A stretch of DNA of 9,038 nucleotides from Clostridia bacterium (GTDB lineage Bacteria > Bacillota > UBA994 > PWPR01), in contig PWPR01000073.1 of the NCBI GenBank assembly GCA_003557085.1, forward strand, positions 1 to 9,038, given 5' to 3'. Positions within the stretch are counted from its first letter, which is position 1. Every line of letters starts with the position of its first letter. Below are positions 1 through 6,720 of the stretch, in pieces. The notes under the pieces are model-generated. The model was not told where the DNA came from. It made no database searches and saw only the letters and a program-made list of their open reading frames with translations. The position numbers and the translations under genes are program-made.

Positions 1-2253
1 AGTGATCAAAATAAATGCATTAATTGTGGACTATGTGTAAGAGTTTGTGATGAACTGCAACAATCAAAAGCAATTGCATTTGCTGAAAGAGGGTTCAAAA
101 CTCACATTAGCCCATCCTTTAACTTCAATTTAGATAATTCTAGATGTGTTTCATGTGGGAATTGCGTTTTTGTTTGCCCAAGTGGGGCATTAACTCCTAA
201 AATTCCTGAAAAGTTTAGAACCTGGGAGGTCACTAAACACAAAACTACTTGTGGGTACTGTGGAGTTGGCTGCCAACTAGAACTACTTATCAAGGATAAT
301 AAAGTTATGGATGCTAAACCTTTTTATGGACCTGCAAATAATGGACTATTATGTGTTAAAGGCAGATTCTCATATAACTTCCTAAGTCATCCTGATAGAT
401 TAAAAACGCCACTAATTAAGAAAGATGGTGTTTTCAAAGAAGCAAGTTGGAAAGAAGCATATCAACTAATTGCTAGGAAAATTACAGAGATTAAAGATAA
501 TTCTGGAGCCAACGCCATTGGTGCACTTACATCAGCAAGATGTACAAATGAAGATAATTATGTTTTTCAAAAATTCTTTAGAGCAACTGTAGGAACAAAT
601 AATGTTGATCATTGTGCCCGCCTCTGACATTCTTCAACTGTTGCCGGTCTGGCAACAACATTAGGCAGTGGTGCCATGACAAATAGCATATCTGAAGTTA
701 AAAATACTGAGGTATTTTTTGTTATTGGATCTAACACCACAGAGAATCATCCAGTAATTGGGTCACAACTAAGACAAGCACTTGCAAAAGGTGCTAAGCT
801 AATCGTTGCAGATCCAAGAGAAATTGATCTAGCAAAAGACGCGGATGTCTTCTTACAAGTTAGACCAGGTACTAATATTGCATTATTAAATGGTATGATG
901 CATGTAATTATAAAAGAGGGTTTAGTCGACAAAGATTATATTAACTCTAGAACAAAAGGTTATGAAAAGTTGCTAGAAATTATTGATTATTATACACCTG
1001 AGAGAGTTAGTGAGATATGCAATGTTGCTGCTAAGGACATAATCAAAGCTGCTAAAATATATGCTTCTAAGCCAGCAAGTATTCTTTATGCAATGGGTGT
1101 TACTCAACACAAATACGGAACTAATGGAGTTATGGCGCTATCAAACTTAGCCCTCATATGTGGCAATATTGGCAAAGAGAACGCTGGAGTCAACCCTTTA
1201 AGAGGGCAAGGTAATGTCCAAGGAGCATGCGACATGGGTGGGCTACCTGATATGTATCCAGGTTATCAAAAAGTTTATGACGAAAAAGTCAATGAAAAGT
1301 TTTCCAAAGCCTGGAAGAAAAGTCTTTCACTAAAACCAGGCTTAACCATACCCGAGATGATAGAAGGCTCAAATAGTGGTTTAGTAAAAATGCTATATAT
1401 TATGGGCGAAAACCCCATGGTATCAGACCCTGATATTAATCATGTGGAAAGTGGATTGAAGAACCTTGATTTTCTAGTAGTGCAAGATATATTTTTGACA
1501 GAAACTGCTGAACTAGCTAATGTTATTCTCCCAGCAGCTGCATTTGCAGAAAAGAATGGTACATTTACTAATACAGAAAGACGCATCCAAAAAGTTAATA
1601 AAATACTAGAAGCACCTGGACAGGCTAAATCAGATTGGTTAATTATTGCTGAGCTGGCCAAAACTATAGGTGATGATTATGAACTTAATAGTGCAGAAGA
1701 AGTTATGCAAGAAATATCCAGTTTAACTCCTATTTATGGAGGCATATCATACCATAGGCTAAAGAACATTTCTTTGCAATGGCCATGTCCAGACGCTAAG
1801 CATCCTGGAACAAAGATTCTTCATAAAGGAGAATTTGCAAGAGGCAAAGCTCTTATAGTCCCAATTGACTTTACTGAAAGTGATGAGAAAACAAGTAAAG
1901 AGTATCCTTACTTGATGACTACCGGAAGAAACTTATATCATTATCACACTCGCACAATGACTGGAAAGACAAAAGGTAACAATCAAAAATCACCCCACTC
2001 TTATCTAGAGATTAATCCTACTACAGCGAAGAAGCTAGGAATAGAAGAAAATGATTGGGTTTTAGTCAGCTCTCCTCGTGGTGAGGTTAAAACAAGAGCT
2101 AAAATCACTGACATAGTAGGGGAAAAAGTGTTGTTCATGCCTTTCCACTTTGCTGAAGGGGCAGCTAATTATCTAACTAATACAAACTTAGATGATATTG
2201 CTAAAATACCTGAGCTCAAAGTCAATGCAGTAAATGTAAAAAAGATTGAGTAA
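1..2253 (+). CDS. fdhA: Selenocysteine formate dehydrogenase, catalytic (alpha) subunit, 5' partial
   Basis: Molybdenum or tungsten enzyme oxidising formate to CO2 (or the reverse) in the cytoplasm. The frame is open from base 1, so the N-terminus lies outside; 750 residues are visible, and relatives with a NuoG-like N-terminus run to about 890. In order: two ferredoxin-type 4Fe-4S motifs (C6-C9-C12-C16 and C49-C52-C55-C59), the molybdopterin-oxidoreductase 4Fe-4S motif (C84, C87, C91, C118, with K120 two residues on), then the catalytic site DHCARLUH, where in-frame TGA at 625-627 encodes Sec209 followed by His210. The C-terminal third is the molybdopterin-dinucleotide-binding domain (TTGRNLYHYHT near residues 640-650). 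The TGA is not a break: the frame continues for over 500 codons with perfect family context and a SECIS hairpin follows. A missing N-terminal 2Fe-2S domain is inferred. The electron partner cannot be seen. mobA and fdhD follow. Confidence 0.96.
625..627 (+). other. Selenocysteine codon (UGA recoding site)
   Basis: TGA within fdhA, in the motif CARL-U-HSSTVAGL. The family has Sec or Cys at this place, where it ligates the molybdenum, and the adjacent His is also conserved. A normal gene caller would split the gene here into two pieces (a stop at 625 and a false ATG start at 676). The codon implies that the host has the selenocysteine machinery (SelA, SelB, SelD and tRNA-Sec) elsewhere in the genome. 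Confidence 0.96.
639..657 (+). promoter_or_regulatory. Bacterial SECIS hairpin for Sec insertion in fdhA
   Basis: GTTGCC (640-645) pairs perfectly with GGCAAC (651-656), extended by T639-A657, and closes a five-base GGTCT loop (646-650). The loop begins 18 nt after the UGA. Its GGUCU apex matches the apical loop of the E. coli fdhF SECIS (AGGUCU), which SelB recognises, at almost the same distance. The element lies inside the coding sequence, as bacterial SECIS elements do. Base pairing and placement are seen directly; SelB binding is inferred. Confidence 0.9.
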
Positions 2254-2264
2254 GGTTGATTAAG

Positions 2265-2885
2265 ATGCCAAAATTTGGTTCAGCTGTAATACTAGCTGGA
2301 GGTAAATCTAAAAGAATGGGTTTTGATAAAAAGTTAATTCAATTAAAGAATAAAGATATTATAACTCATTTGGTAGAAACTTTAGAAAAAGAGTTCTCAC
2401 AAATACTTCTTAGTAGCAATACAATGCCTATAGTAAAATATGAGAAGTTTAGTGTGATTCATGATGTTTTAAGAACTAAAGGCCCACTTAGTGGAATTCA
2501 CAGTGGGCTTTTAGCTGCAGCTAGCGACTATGTGTACTTCATAGCTTGTGATATGCCTATAGTCAATCTTGAATATATTAAGTTTATGAAGAGTCAACTA
2601 AAAAGAAGTAAAAATATAAATCTTGCTTGTGTAACTAGATACAAGAATTGGATAGAACCATTTAATAGTTTTTATCATAAAGATTTAGCTGAAGCTATTC
2701 CTGAACATACACTTGAGAGTCATTCAATTTACTCACTTATAAAGAAGAGCCCTTCTTTATATATTTCTGAGCAAAAAGCTAGAGAGTTCTCAAAAACTTG
2801 GGACATGTTTATTAATATAAATACTCAAGAAGATTTAGAAAGGTTTTATAGTCATGAAAAAAACAACGAAGGTAGAGATACTTAG
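2265..2885 (+). CDS. mobA: Molybdenum cofactor guanylyltransferase
   Basis: MobA transfers GMP from GTP to molybdopterin to form the MGD cofactor; formate dehydrogenases carry bis-MGD. Of 206 residues, the N-terminus shows the nucleotidyltransferase signature LAGGKSKRMGFDK (residues 10-22), followed by GPLSGIHSGL (73-82) and CDMP (95-98), whose Asp is the expected metal ligand. Length is normal for MobA (about 190-210). I chose ATG 2265 because AAGG at 2252-2255 sits 9 nt upstream; an in-frame TTG at 2256 would directly abut that site. The ribosome binding site overlaps the fdhA stop, so translation is probably coupled. It overlaps fdhD by 32 nt. The protein is cytoplasmic and almost certainly serves the upstream enzyme. 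Confidence 0.93.
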   Translation: MPKFGSAVILAGGKSKRMGFDKKLIQLKNKDIITHLVETLEKEFSQILLSSNTMPIVKYEKFSVIHDVLRTKGPLSGIHSGLLAAASDYVYFIACDMPIVNLEYIKFMKSQLKRSKNINLACVTRYKNWIEPFNSFYHKDLAEAIPEHTLESHSIYSLIKKSPSLYISEQKAREFSKTWDMFININTQEDLERFYSHEKNNEGRDT

Positions 2886-3618
2886 AGTAACTAACTCACA
2901 AATTGTAGACGACCTAGATGAAGTAATCTTAGAAAATCCTTATAAGCTTTTTGTAAATGGTGAATATATCACTACTTTTTTTTGTTCACCTGAAAATCTT
3001 GAGTATCTTGCAGCGGGTTTTCTATATACCCAAAAAATCATTCGTTGCAAAAACGACCTTAAAAATATCTCGATAGATCATAAAACAATTAATGTATATT
3101 TGAAAAGTTCTATAAGCTTTTTAACTGAAAGAAATGCAACTTCTCAAAAAAGTTTTAAAGAGATGGTTTTGCATGATATGAAACCAATCAGGGAAGAGAT
3201 TACTCAAAATATTAGTTTGTCAGTCGTTAAAATACAAAAAGTAATGCGCGAGTTTGTTATAAGTTCTAAAACATTTGCCAATACTGGAGCAGCTCATTCA
3301 GTTGCACTGATGAAAAACTATAAGATAGTTCACTTTATTGAAGATGTAGCTCGACATAACGCTGTTGATAAAATAATAGGAAAGGCATTGATAGAAGAAA
3401 TTGACTTATCTCAGTTTTCCTTGCTTGCTAGCTGCAGATTATCTGTTGAAATTGTCTCAAAAGCAGCTATAGCTCAAATACCTGTATTAATTTCTAGAGC
3501 TGCCACATCTAGCTTAGCTATTGAGTTAGCAAAAGATTTGAATATTACTTTAATTGGGTTTTCAAGAGGCGATAAATTCAATGTTTATTCAGACACTATC
3601 GAACTTCTGTCTGAGTAA
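2854..3618 (+). CDS. fdhD: Formate dehydrogenase accessory sulfurtransferase FdhD, lacking the CxxC motif
   Basis: FdhD carries sulfur from a cysteine desulfurase (IscS in E. coli) to the molybdenum of the bis-MGD cofactor, which activates formate dehydrogenase. Family marks in this 254-residue protein are TGAAH (144-148), EDVARHNAVDK (163-173), an S-x-RLS-x-E stretch near 193-199, SRAATSSLAIELA and IGFSRGDKFNVYS near the C-terminus. Oddly, the cysteine loop expected around residues 90-100 reads TERNATSQKS and has no cysteine; the only cysteines are C44, C65 and C194. In E. coli the CxxC pair (C121/C124) is needed for sulfur transfer. Either this protein uses another mechanism or it is impaired. 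The start ATG 2854 lies 10 nt after GAAAGG (2838-2843), inside mobA, so the two genes are co-translated. The family call is secure; the exact activity is less so. Confidence 0.92.
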   Translation: MKKTTKVEILRVTNSQIVDDLDEVILENPYKLFVNGEYITTFFCSPENLEYLAAGFLYTQKIIRCKNDLKNISIDHKTINVYLKSSISFLTERNATSQKSFKEMVLHDMKPIREEITQNISLSVVKIQKVMREFVISSKTFANTGAAHSVALMKNYKIVHFIEDVARHNAVDKIIGKALIEEIDLSQFSLLASCRLSVEIVSKAAIAQIPVLISRAATSSLAIELAKDLNITLIGFSRGDKFNVYSDTIELLSE

Positions 3619-3693
3619 ATTTTTAGTGTAAAAAAGCTTTTAATCTAAACAAAAATTAATCTTGGAAACTCAGCAATTAAAGCTCTAATTTCC

Positions 3694-3722
3694 TTGATGT
3701 ATACTGCCTCTCATGTTATATT
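3694..3722 (+). promoter_or_regulatory. Predicted sigma-A promoter of the chromate-transporter pair
   Basis: TTGATG (-35, 3694-3699) and TATATT (-10, 3717-3722) are separated by exactly 17 bp. Transcription would start near 3729, 45 nt before the chosen ATG of the first gene. It lies in the 155-bp gap after fdhD, in which I see no convincing terminator, so read-through from the fdh operon is also possible. Confidence 0.55.
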
Positions 3723-3773
3723 GTGGACATTGTTGATTGTAAGAATATGCTGTATATGAAAGGTGTCTTAATA

Positions 3774-4361
3774 ATGTCGAATATAAGCTTGTACTTTCCT
3801 GATGTCAAGGATGGTACAAGAAAGCTTACTGAACTTTTTTTAGTGTTTTTGGAAATTGGAGCATTTACTCTAGGTGGAGGATTTGCGATGATACCCTTAA
3901 TACAAAAGGAATTAGTTGAGAAAAAGCATTGGTTAGATGAAGACGAGTTTCTAGATGAAATAGCAATAGCTCAATCAGTACCTGGCGCAATAGCTGTTAA
4001 CACAGCTGCCATTACAGGACATAAAGTTAAGGGATGGGCAGGATCACTTGTAGCAACTTTAGGAGTAATGATCCCCTCTTTTACTATTATCGTTCTAGTC
4101 GCATTGTTTCTTAATAACTTTGCAACATTAGATATAACACAAGCTGTATTTAGAGCAATAAGGCCAGTCGTAGTAGCATTAATTACATATTCAGCTTATA
4201 AATGTTGGAATACAATTAATATGTCCAAGTTTAACATTGCTATAGAAATAATTACACTTATTAGCCTATTGGTTTTTAATGCTCCACCTGCAATAGTTAT
4301 AATGTTAGCTATTATAGTTGGAGTTGTCAGAAAGGTTAAGATCCATGGAAATACTAATTAA
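3774..4361 (+). CDS. Chromate transporter family (CHR) half-size membrane protein, first of a pair
   Basis: Short-chain CHR protein of 195 residues. Full-size ChrA has two CHR domains; short forms are encoded as adjacent pairs and are thought to act together in the membrane. Signature motifs are GGGFAMIP (34-41) and QSVPGAIAVNTAAITGHKVKG (67 to about 87), with hydrophobic segments near 92-115, 125-145 and 155-185. Start ATG 3774 has GAAAGG (3758-3763) 10 nt upstream. An in-frame GTG at 3723 would start directly after the predicted -10 box and has no ribosome binding site. The gene overlaps its partner by 17 nt. Chromate export is established for some ChrA proteins, but the natural substrate here is unknown; no chromate regulator is adjacent. 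Confidence 0.9.
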   Translation: MSNISLYFPDVKDGTRKLTELFLVFLEIGAFTLGGGFAMIPLIQKELVEKKHWLDEDEFLDEIAIAQSVPGAIAVNTAAITGHKVKGWAGSLVATLGVMIPSFTIIVLVALFLNNFATLDITQAVFRAIRPVVVALITYSAYKCWNTINMSKFNIAIEIITLISLLVFNAPPAIVIMLAIIVGVVRKVKIHGNTN

Positions 4362-4866
4362 TCTTTTCTTAACTTTTTTGAGAGTTGGAGCACTTGGATT
4401 TGGTGGTGGTTTCGCAGCTATACCATTAATTCAAAGTGAAGTCGTAACTACTTATGGTTGGATAACTAGTCAAGAATTTGCAAACATAATGGCAGTTGCT
4501 AGTATGACTCCAGGTCCTATAGCGATTAATAGTGCTACTTATGTAGGTTTCAAAATTTATGGAGTAATCGGTGGACTTATTGCAACTTTTGGTGTTGTCT
4601 TAGTCTCATTTATCTTGATAGGTATTATCGCAGGGATTATGACTAAGTTTTCAAAAAACAAATATGTGAATTCTGTACTTGAAGTATTACGACCTGTTAT
4701 TATAGCATTGATATTAGTTGCTGCTATTAATACAGGGCAAACAGCTTTTTTTGATTATAGAGAAGTAATTATATTTGTAGTAGCTCTAGGTCTTTTGTTA
4801 AAAACAAAACTACACCCTATAGCACTAATTACAAGTTTTGGGCTCCTAGGGGCCTTCATCTACTAG
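4345..4866 (+). CDS. Chromate transporter family (CHR) half-size membrane protein, second of a pair
   Basis: The 173-residue partner of the preceding CHR protein and a divergent paralogue of it: GGGFAAIP (20-27) parallels GGGFAMIP, and SMTPGPIAINSATYVGFKIYG matches the second signature. Several hydrophobic helices follow, ending with a hydrophobic C-terminus. Start ATG 4345 is preceded by AGAAAGG (4329-4335) with 9-nt spacing and lies inside the end of the first gene. In-frame TTG 4318 is further upstream and lacks a suitable site. The overlap suggests coupled translation and a heteromeric complex with opposed membrane orientations, as proposed for short-chain CHR pairs (family knowledge, not visible here). 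A strong terminator closes the operon 42 nt downstream. Confidence 0.9.
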   Translation: MEILINLFLTFLRVGALGFGGGFAAIPLIQSEVVTTYGWITSQEFANIMAVASMTPGPIAINSATYVGFKIYGVIGGLIATFGVVLVSFILIGIIAGIMTKFSKNKYVNSVLEVLRPVIIALILVAAINTGQTAFFDYREVIIFVVALGLLLKTKLHPIALITSFGLLGAFIY

Positions 4867-4907
4867 ATCAATAGCCAAAAATTCTTTAGAACTAAAATAA
4901 ACTATAA

Positions 4908-4953
4908 TAGCGTAGAGCTTACCTTCCCAAGGCAAACTCTACGCTACTTTTAT
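4908..4953 (+). terminator. Rho-independent terminator of the CHR operon
   Basis: A perfect 10-bp stem, TAGCGTAGAG (4908-4917) with CTCTACGCTA (4937-4946), encloses a 19-nt loop that can itself pair CCTT with AAGG. A CTTTTATTT tract follows. The opposite strand is also fairly T-rich past the stem, so it may stop the convergent DUF2087 transcript too. Confidence 0.85.
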
Positions 4954-5027
4954 TTAAATATTATTAGCCTAAAAGCTTGCAAAAATAAAACAAACTAAAA
5001 CCAGTATAACAGCTTAATCTACAGCTT

Positions 5028-5288
5028 TTATTCCACACTCTTCCAATATTTTGAGCCATCTTTAGTCCTTTTTAGACTTCTGTGCTCGACTAAACTTCTT
5101 CTTAATATAAAATAATCCTCAAATGTATGCCAATTATTTAGAATTTGATTCACTTGTTTTTCAGTATATTCAATATCACTTTCAAATTTTGTTGTAAGGT
5201 ACTCAATAATAGCAATCTTCTTCTTCATTTTACTAGGCCAAGTATGCACTCTACCTTTTTCATCAATAAAATTCTTAATATCTTCCAT
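5028..5288 (-). CDS. Small DUF2087 domain protein
   Basis: An 86-residue, basic, soluble protein. Its layout matches DUF2087 (PF09860): DEKGRVHTWPSKMKKKIAIIEYL near the N-terminus, then F-x-YTEKQVNQIL, a DYFILRRSLVE stretch and a C-terminal GSKYW. In the family this segment looks like a winged-helix-like fold and is often found alone or attached to DNA-binding or other domains; its biochemical role is not established. Start ATG at 5286-5288 (reverse strand) has GAGAAAGG 11 nt upstream. It appears monocistronic and converges on the CHR operon. A regulatory role is only a guess. Confidence 0.85.
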   Translation of the reverse strand: MEDIKNFIDEKGRVHTWPSKMKKKIAIIEYLTTKFESDIEYTEKQVNQILNNWHTFEDYFILRRSLVEHRSLKRTKDGSKYWKSVE

Positions 5289-5309
5289 ATTTATCTAAGC
5301 CTTTCTCTT

Positions 5310-5339
5310 TATATCAGTTCATTAACGAATCTGTTTCAA
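5310..5339 (-). promoter_or_regulatory. Possible promoter of the DUF2087 gene
   Basis: On the reverse strand, TTGAAA (complement of 5334-5339) and GATATA (complement of 5310-5315) are 18 bp apart. Both boxes are imperfect, and the -10 box lies only about 20 nt before the start codon, so the leader would be short. Confidence 0.3.
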
Positions 5340-5656
5340 ACTGCAAATGAAGTATTAACTATTCCTAAATAGAAAATAAATGTGAAAAATAGCTTCTTAG
5401 CTACAGCTTCTTCTAATCCTAGCATTATTGGTTTACCCAGTCATTAATTAAACTTAATTTGTAACATAACTTTAAATCAGTAGTAAAAATATGATATCAT
5501 GTTTTTAGCACTTTCGATTTCTACCTAATCTTTAACAAATAAATGTAGATAGTTGTCAAAAATCGTTTTACAATTAATTCAAGATACAACTATTTAAAAA
5601 ACTACAATATTATGGTGTAGTTTTACACTTTATCATATAAATCTTTGGTGATTTAA

Positions 5657-5665
5657 TGATATAAT
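5657..5665 (+). promoter_or_regulatory. Extended -10 promoter of the HEIGVR protein gene
   Basis: TGATATAAT is a perfect consensus -10 box (TATAAT, 5660-5665) with the TGn extension. No good -35 box lies 17 bp upstream, which fits an extended -10 promoter. Transcription would start near 5672 and leave a leader of about 60 nt carrying AGGAGG. Confidence 0.55.
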
Positions 5666-5733
5666 GACTAATATAGAAACAATGAATAACTGGGCACTAT
5701 AATTACTTAAAACGAGTTAGGAGGAGAACACTA

Positions 5734-6687
5734 GTGAGCAATTTACACTTTACCAGTACTCAGTATCCTTCAACAGCATTCTTTATTATTAAGCAACTTG
5801 GACTTGTTCCAGGTGTTGAAGAACCTGTTTATCAAGAGTTAGGTAATCAAATGAGTATCTTAGGTGAAAACTTATCTTTTAGTTCCCCTATAATTGGCGG
5901 TCCTGTTTTCACTCTTATCTATCAATTACCTAGCTATCTTGGAGTTACTCCTATGGAGTTTGACGATTTGTTTAAAGCTATATCCTTTTTTGTTGAGAAA
6001 GAGGATTTAAAATCCTTTTTCAAAAAATGGCCAGAAAAAACTAAGTACTGGGAGCAATGGTTTAACGATGGCTGGATGAATCTATTGTTTACAGACTTGC
6101 GTCATGATAAAACACGAGCATTAGCAATTATTGAAACATTCTTATTATTACTTCATGACAACTGGTTAGATTATAGTAGAATATACCAAGAAAGGCTTAG
6201 TAATATAAAACTTGATAAACATGAAGATTTTTGCAAAAGTTTTAATATTTTCAAGCGATGGGAACAGGATTTTAATCATGCTTATCCATATGATAATTTT
6301 ACCGTTGTTGTTTGTCCAGAAACAATTATCACCTCTAATAATCTTGGCCCAGAAAAAATTGTACTAGGAATAGATAAAACTAAAAACTCTTTAAATACGT
6401 GTGTTCATGAAATTGGTGTTAGGATGATTGATATAAGCACATTTAGCAAGCATCAAGATATTAGAAATTTAATTATTGGTGACTATAAAGGGGTCACACA
6501 GCTAATTGAAGCAGAGATTTGCTATAGGAAACAAACTGTTTTCCCTGAGATAAGAATAGATTCTTTTGCAGAAAAGTTAAATTTACACGATTTAATAGCG
6601 TGGAGAGCTACAAAAAAAGGGCATCAAGATTTTGTTAATTCTTTTACTAGTTGGTATCAAGAAGCAAAGGGTCTAAGTTTAATATAA
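5734..6687 (+). CDS. Uncharacterised 317-residue protein with metallopeptidase-like HEIGVR motif
   Basis: I do not recognise the family. The protein is soluble-looking, without a signal peptide or membrane helix, and rich in Trp, Tyr and Phe. The middle (about residues 100-150) is helical and aromatic, with WPEKTKYWEQW followed by a hydrophobic FLLLLHDNW stretch. The C-terminal half contains TVVVCPETI, GPEKIVLGIDK, then CVHEIGVRM with H225, E226 and R230, and later LIEAEICYRK with E259 and E261. This order, HExxx(H) then a downstream Glu, resembles a zinc metallopeptidase of the HExxxH kind with the last His replaced by Arg, but that is inference only. Start GTG 5734 has a strong AGGAGG (5719-5724) at 9 nt. 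It is monocistronic, with its own promoter and a shared terminator. Confidence 0.8.
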   Translation: MSNLHFTSTQYPSTAFFIIKQLGLVPGVEEPVYQELGNQMSILGENLSFSSPIIGGPVFTLIYQLPSYLGVTPMEFDDLFKAISFFVEKEDLKSFFKKWPEKTKYWEQWFNDGWMNLLFTDLRHDKTRALAIIETFLLLLHDNWLDYSRIYQERLSNIKLDKHEDFCKSFNIFKRWEQDFNHAYPYDNFTVVVCPETIITSNNLGPEKIVLGIDKTKNSLNTCVHEIGVRMIDISTFSKHQDIRNLIIGDYKGVTQLIEAEICYRKQTVFPEIRIDSFAEKLNLHDLIAWRATKKGHQDFVNSFTSWYQEAKGLSLI

Positions 6688-6719
6688 AAATCTTTGTCCA
6701 AAAGTGGACAAAGATTTTT
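6686..6719. terminator. Bidirectional terminator between convergent genes
   Basis: A 14-bp perfect stem, AAAAATCTTTGTCC (6686-6699) with GGACAAAGATTTTT (6706-6719), closes a 6-nt loop. T tracts lie at the 3' side on both strands (TTTTTTTT on plus, TTTTTATATT on minus). It overlaps the stop of the gene ending at 6687 and ends 1 nt before the stop of the dehydrogenase on the other strand, so it serves both. Confidence 0.92.
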
Positions 6720-6720
6720 T

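Larger units (their letters stand above)
5289..5733. other. 445-bp AT-rich intergenic region with inverted repeats
   Basis: The region separates two divergent genes and contains no convincing coding frame. Visible structure: a 10-bp palindrome ATGATATCAT (5491-5500); ATAGTTGT (5549-5556) inverted at 5586-5593 with a 29-nt spacer; a 9-bp hairpin AAAACTACA (5598-5606) with TGTAGTTTT (5616-5624); and an overlapping alternative GTGTA/TACAC (5615-5619, 5624-5628). All lie upstream of the predicted promoter of the gene at 5734, so they would be DNA-level sites or the remains of a small transcript, not a leader. In DNA this AT-rich, some repeats are expected by chance. Confidence 0.5.

Noticed and set aside
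625..627. TGA as a nonsense mutation making fdhA a pseudogene
   Set aside because: The codon is exactly at the known Sec site, a SECIS hairpin follows, and the frame continues intact for more than 500 codons.
676..2253. A separate gene starting at ATG 676
   Set aside because: It is the in-frame continuation of fdhA past the Sec codon and has no ribosome binding site of its own.
3645..3690. Terminator after fdhD
   Set aside because: Only weak pairings (AAAAGCTTTT, GGAAA/TTTCC) are present, with no stable GC stem followed by a T tract.
3723..3773. GTG start extending the first CHR gene upstream
   Set aside because: It would begin directly at the predicted -10 box, without a ribosome binding site; ATG 3774 has GAAAGG at good spacing.
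5145..5372. Plus-strand open frame of 75 codons
   Set aside because: It lies mostly antisense to the DUF2087 gene, has no ribosome binding site, and its composition reflects AT-rich complement.
5336..5425. 29-residue hydrophobic minus-strand frame (MLGLEEAVAKKLFF...)
   Set aside because: It is short, has no ribosome binding site before the ATG, and may be a chance frame in AT-rich DNA.
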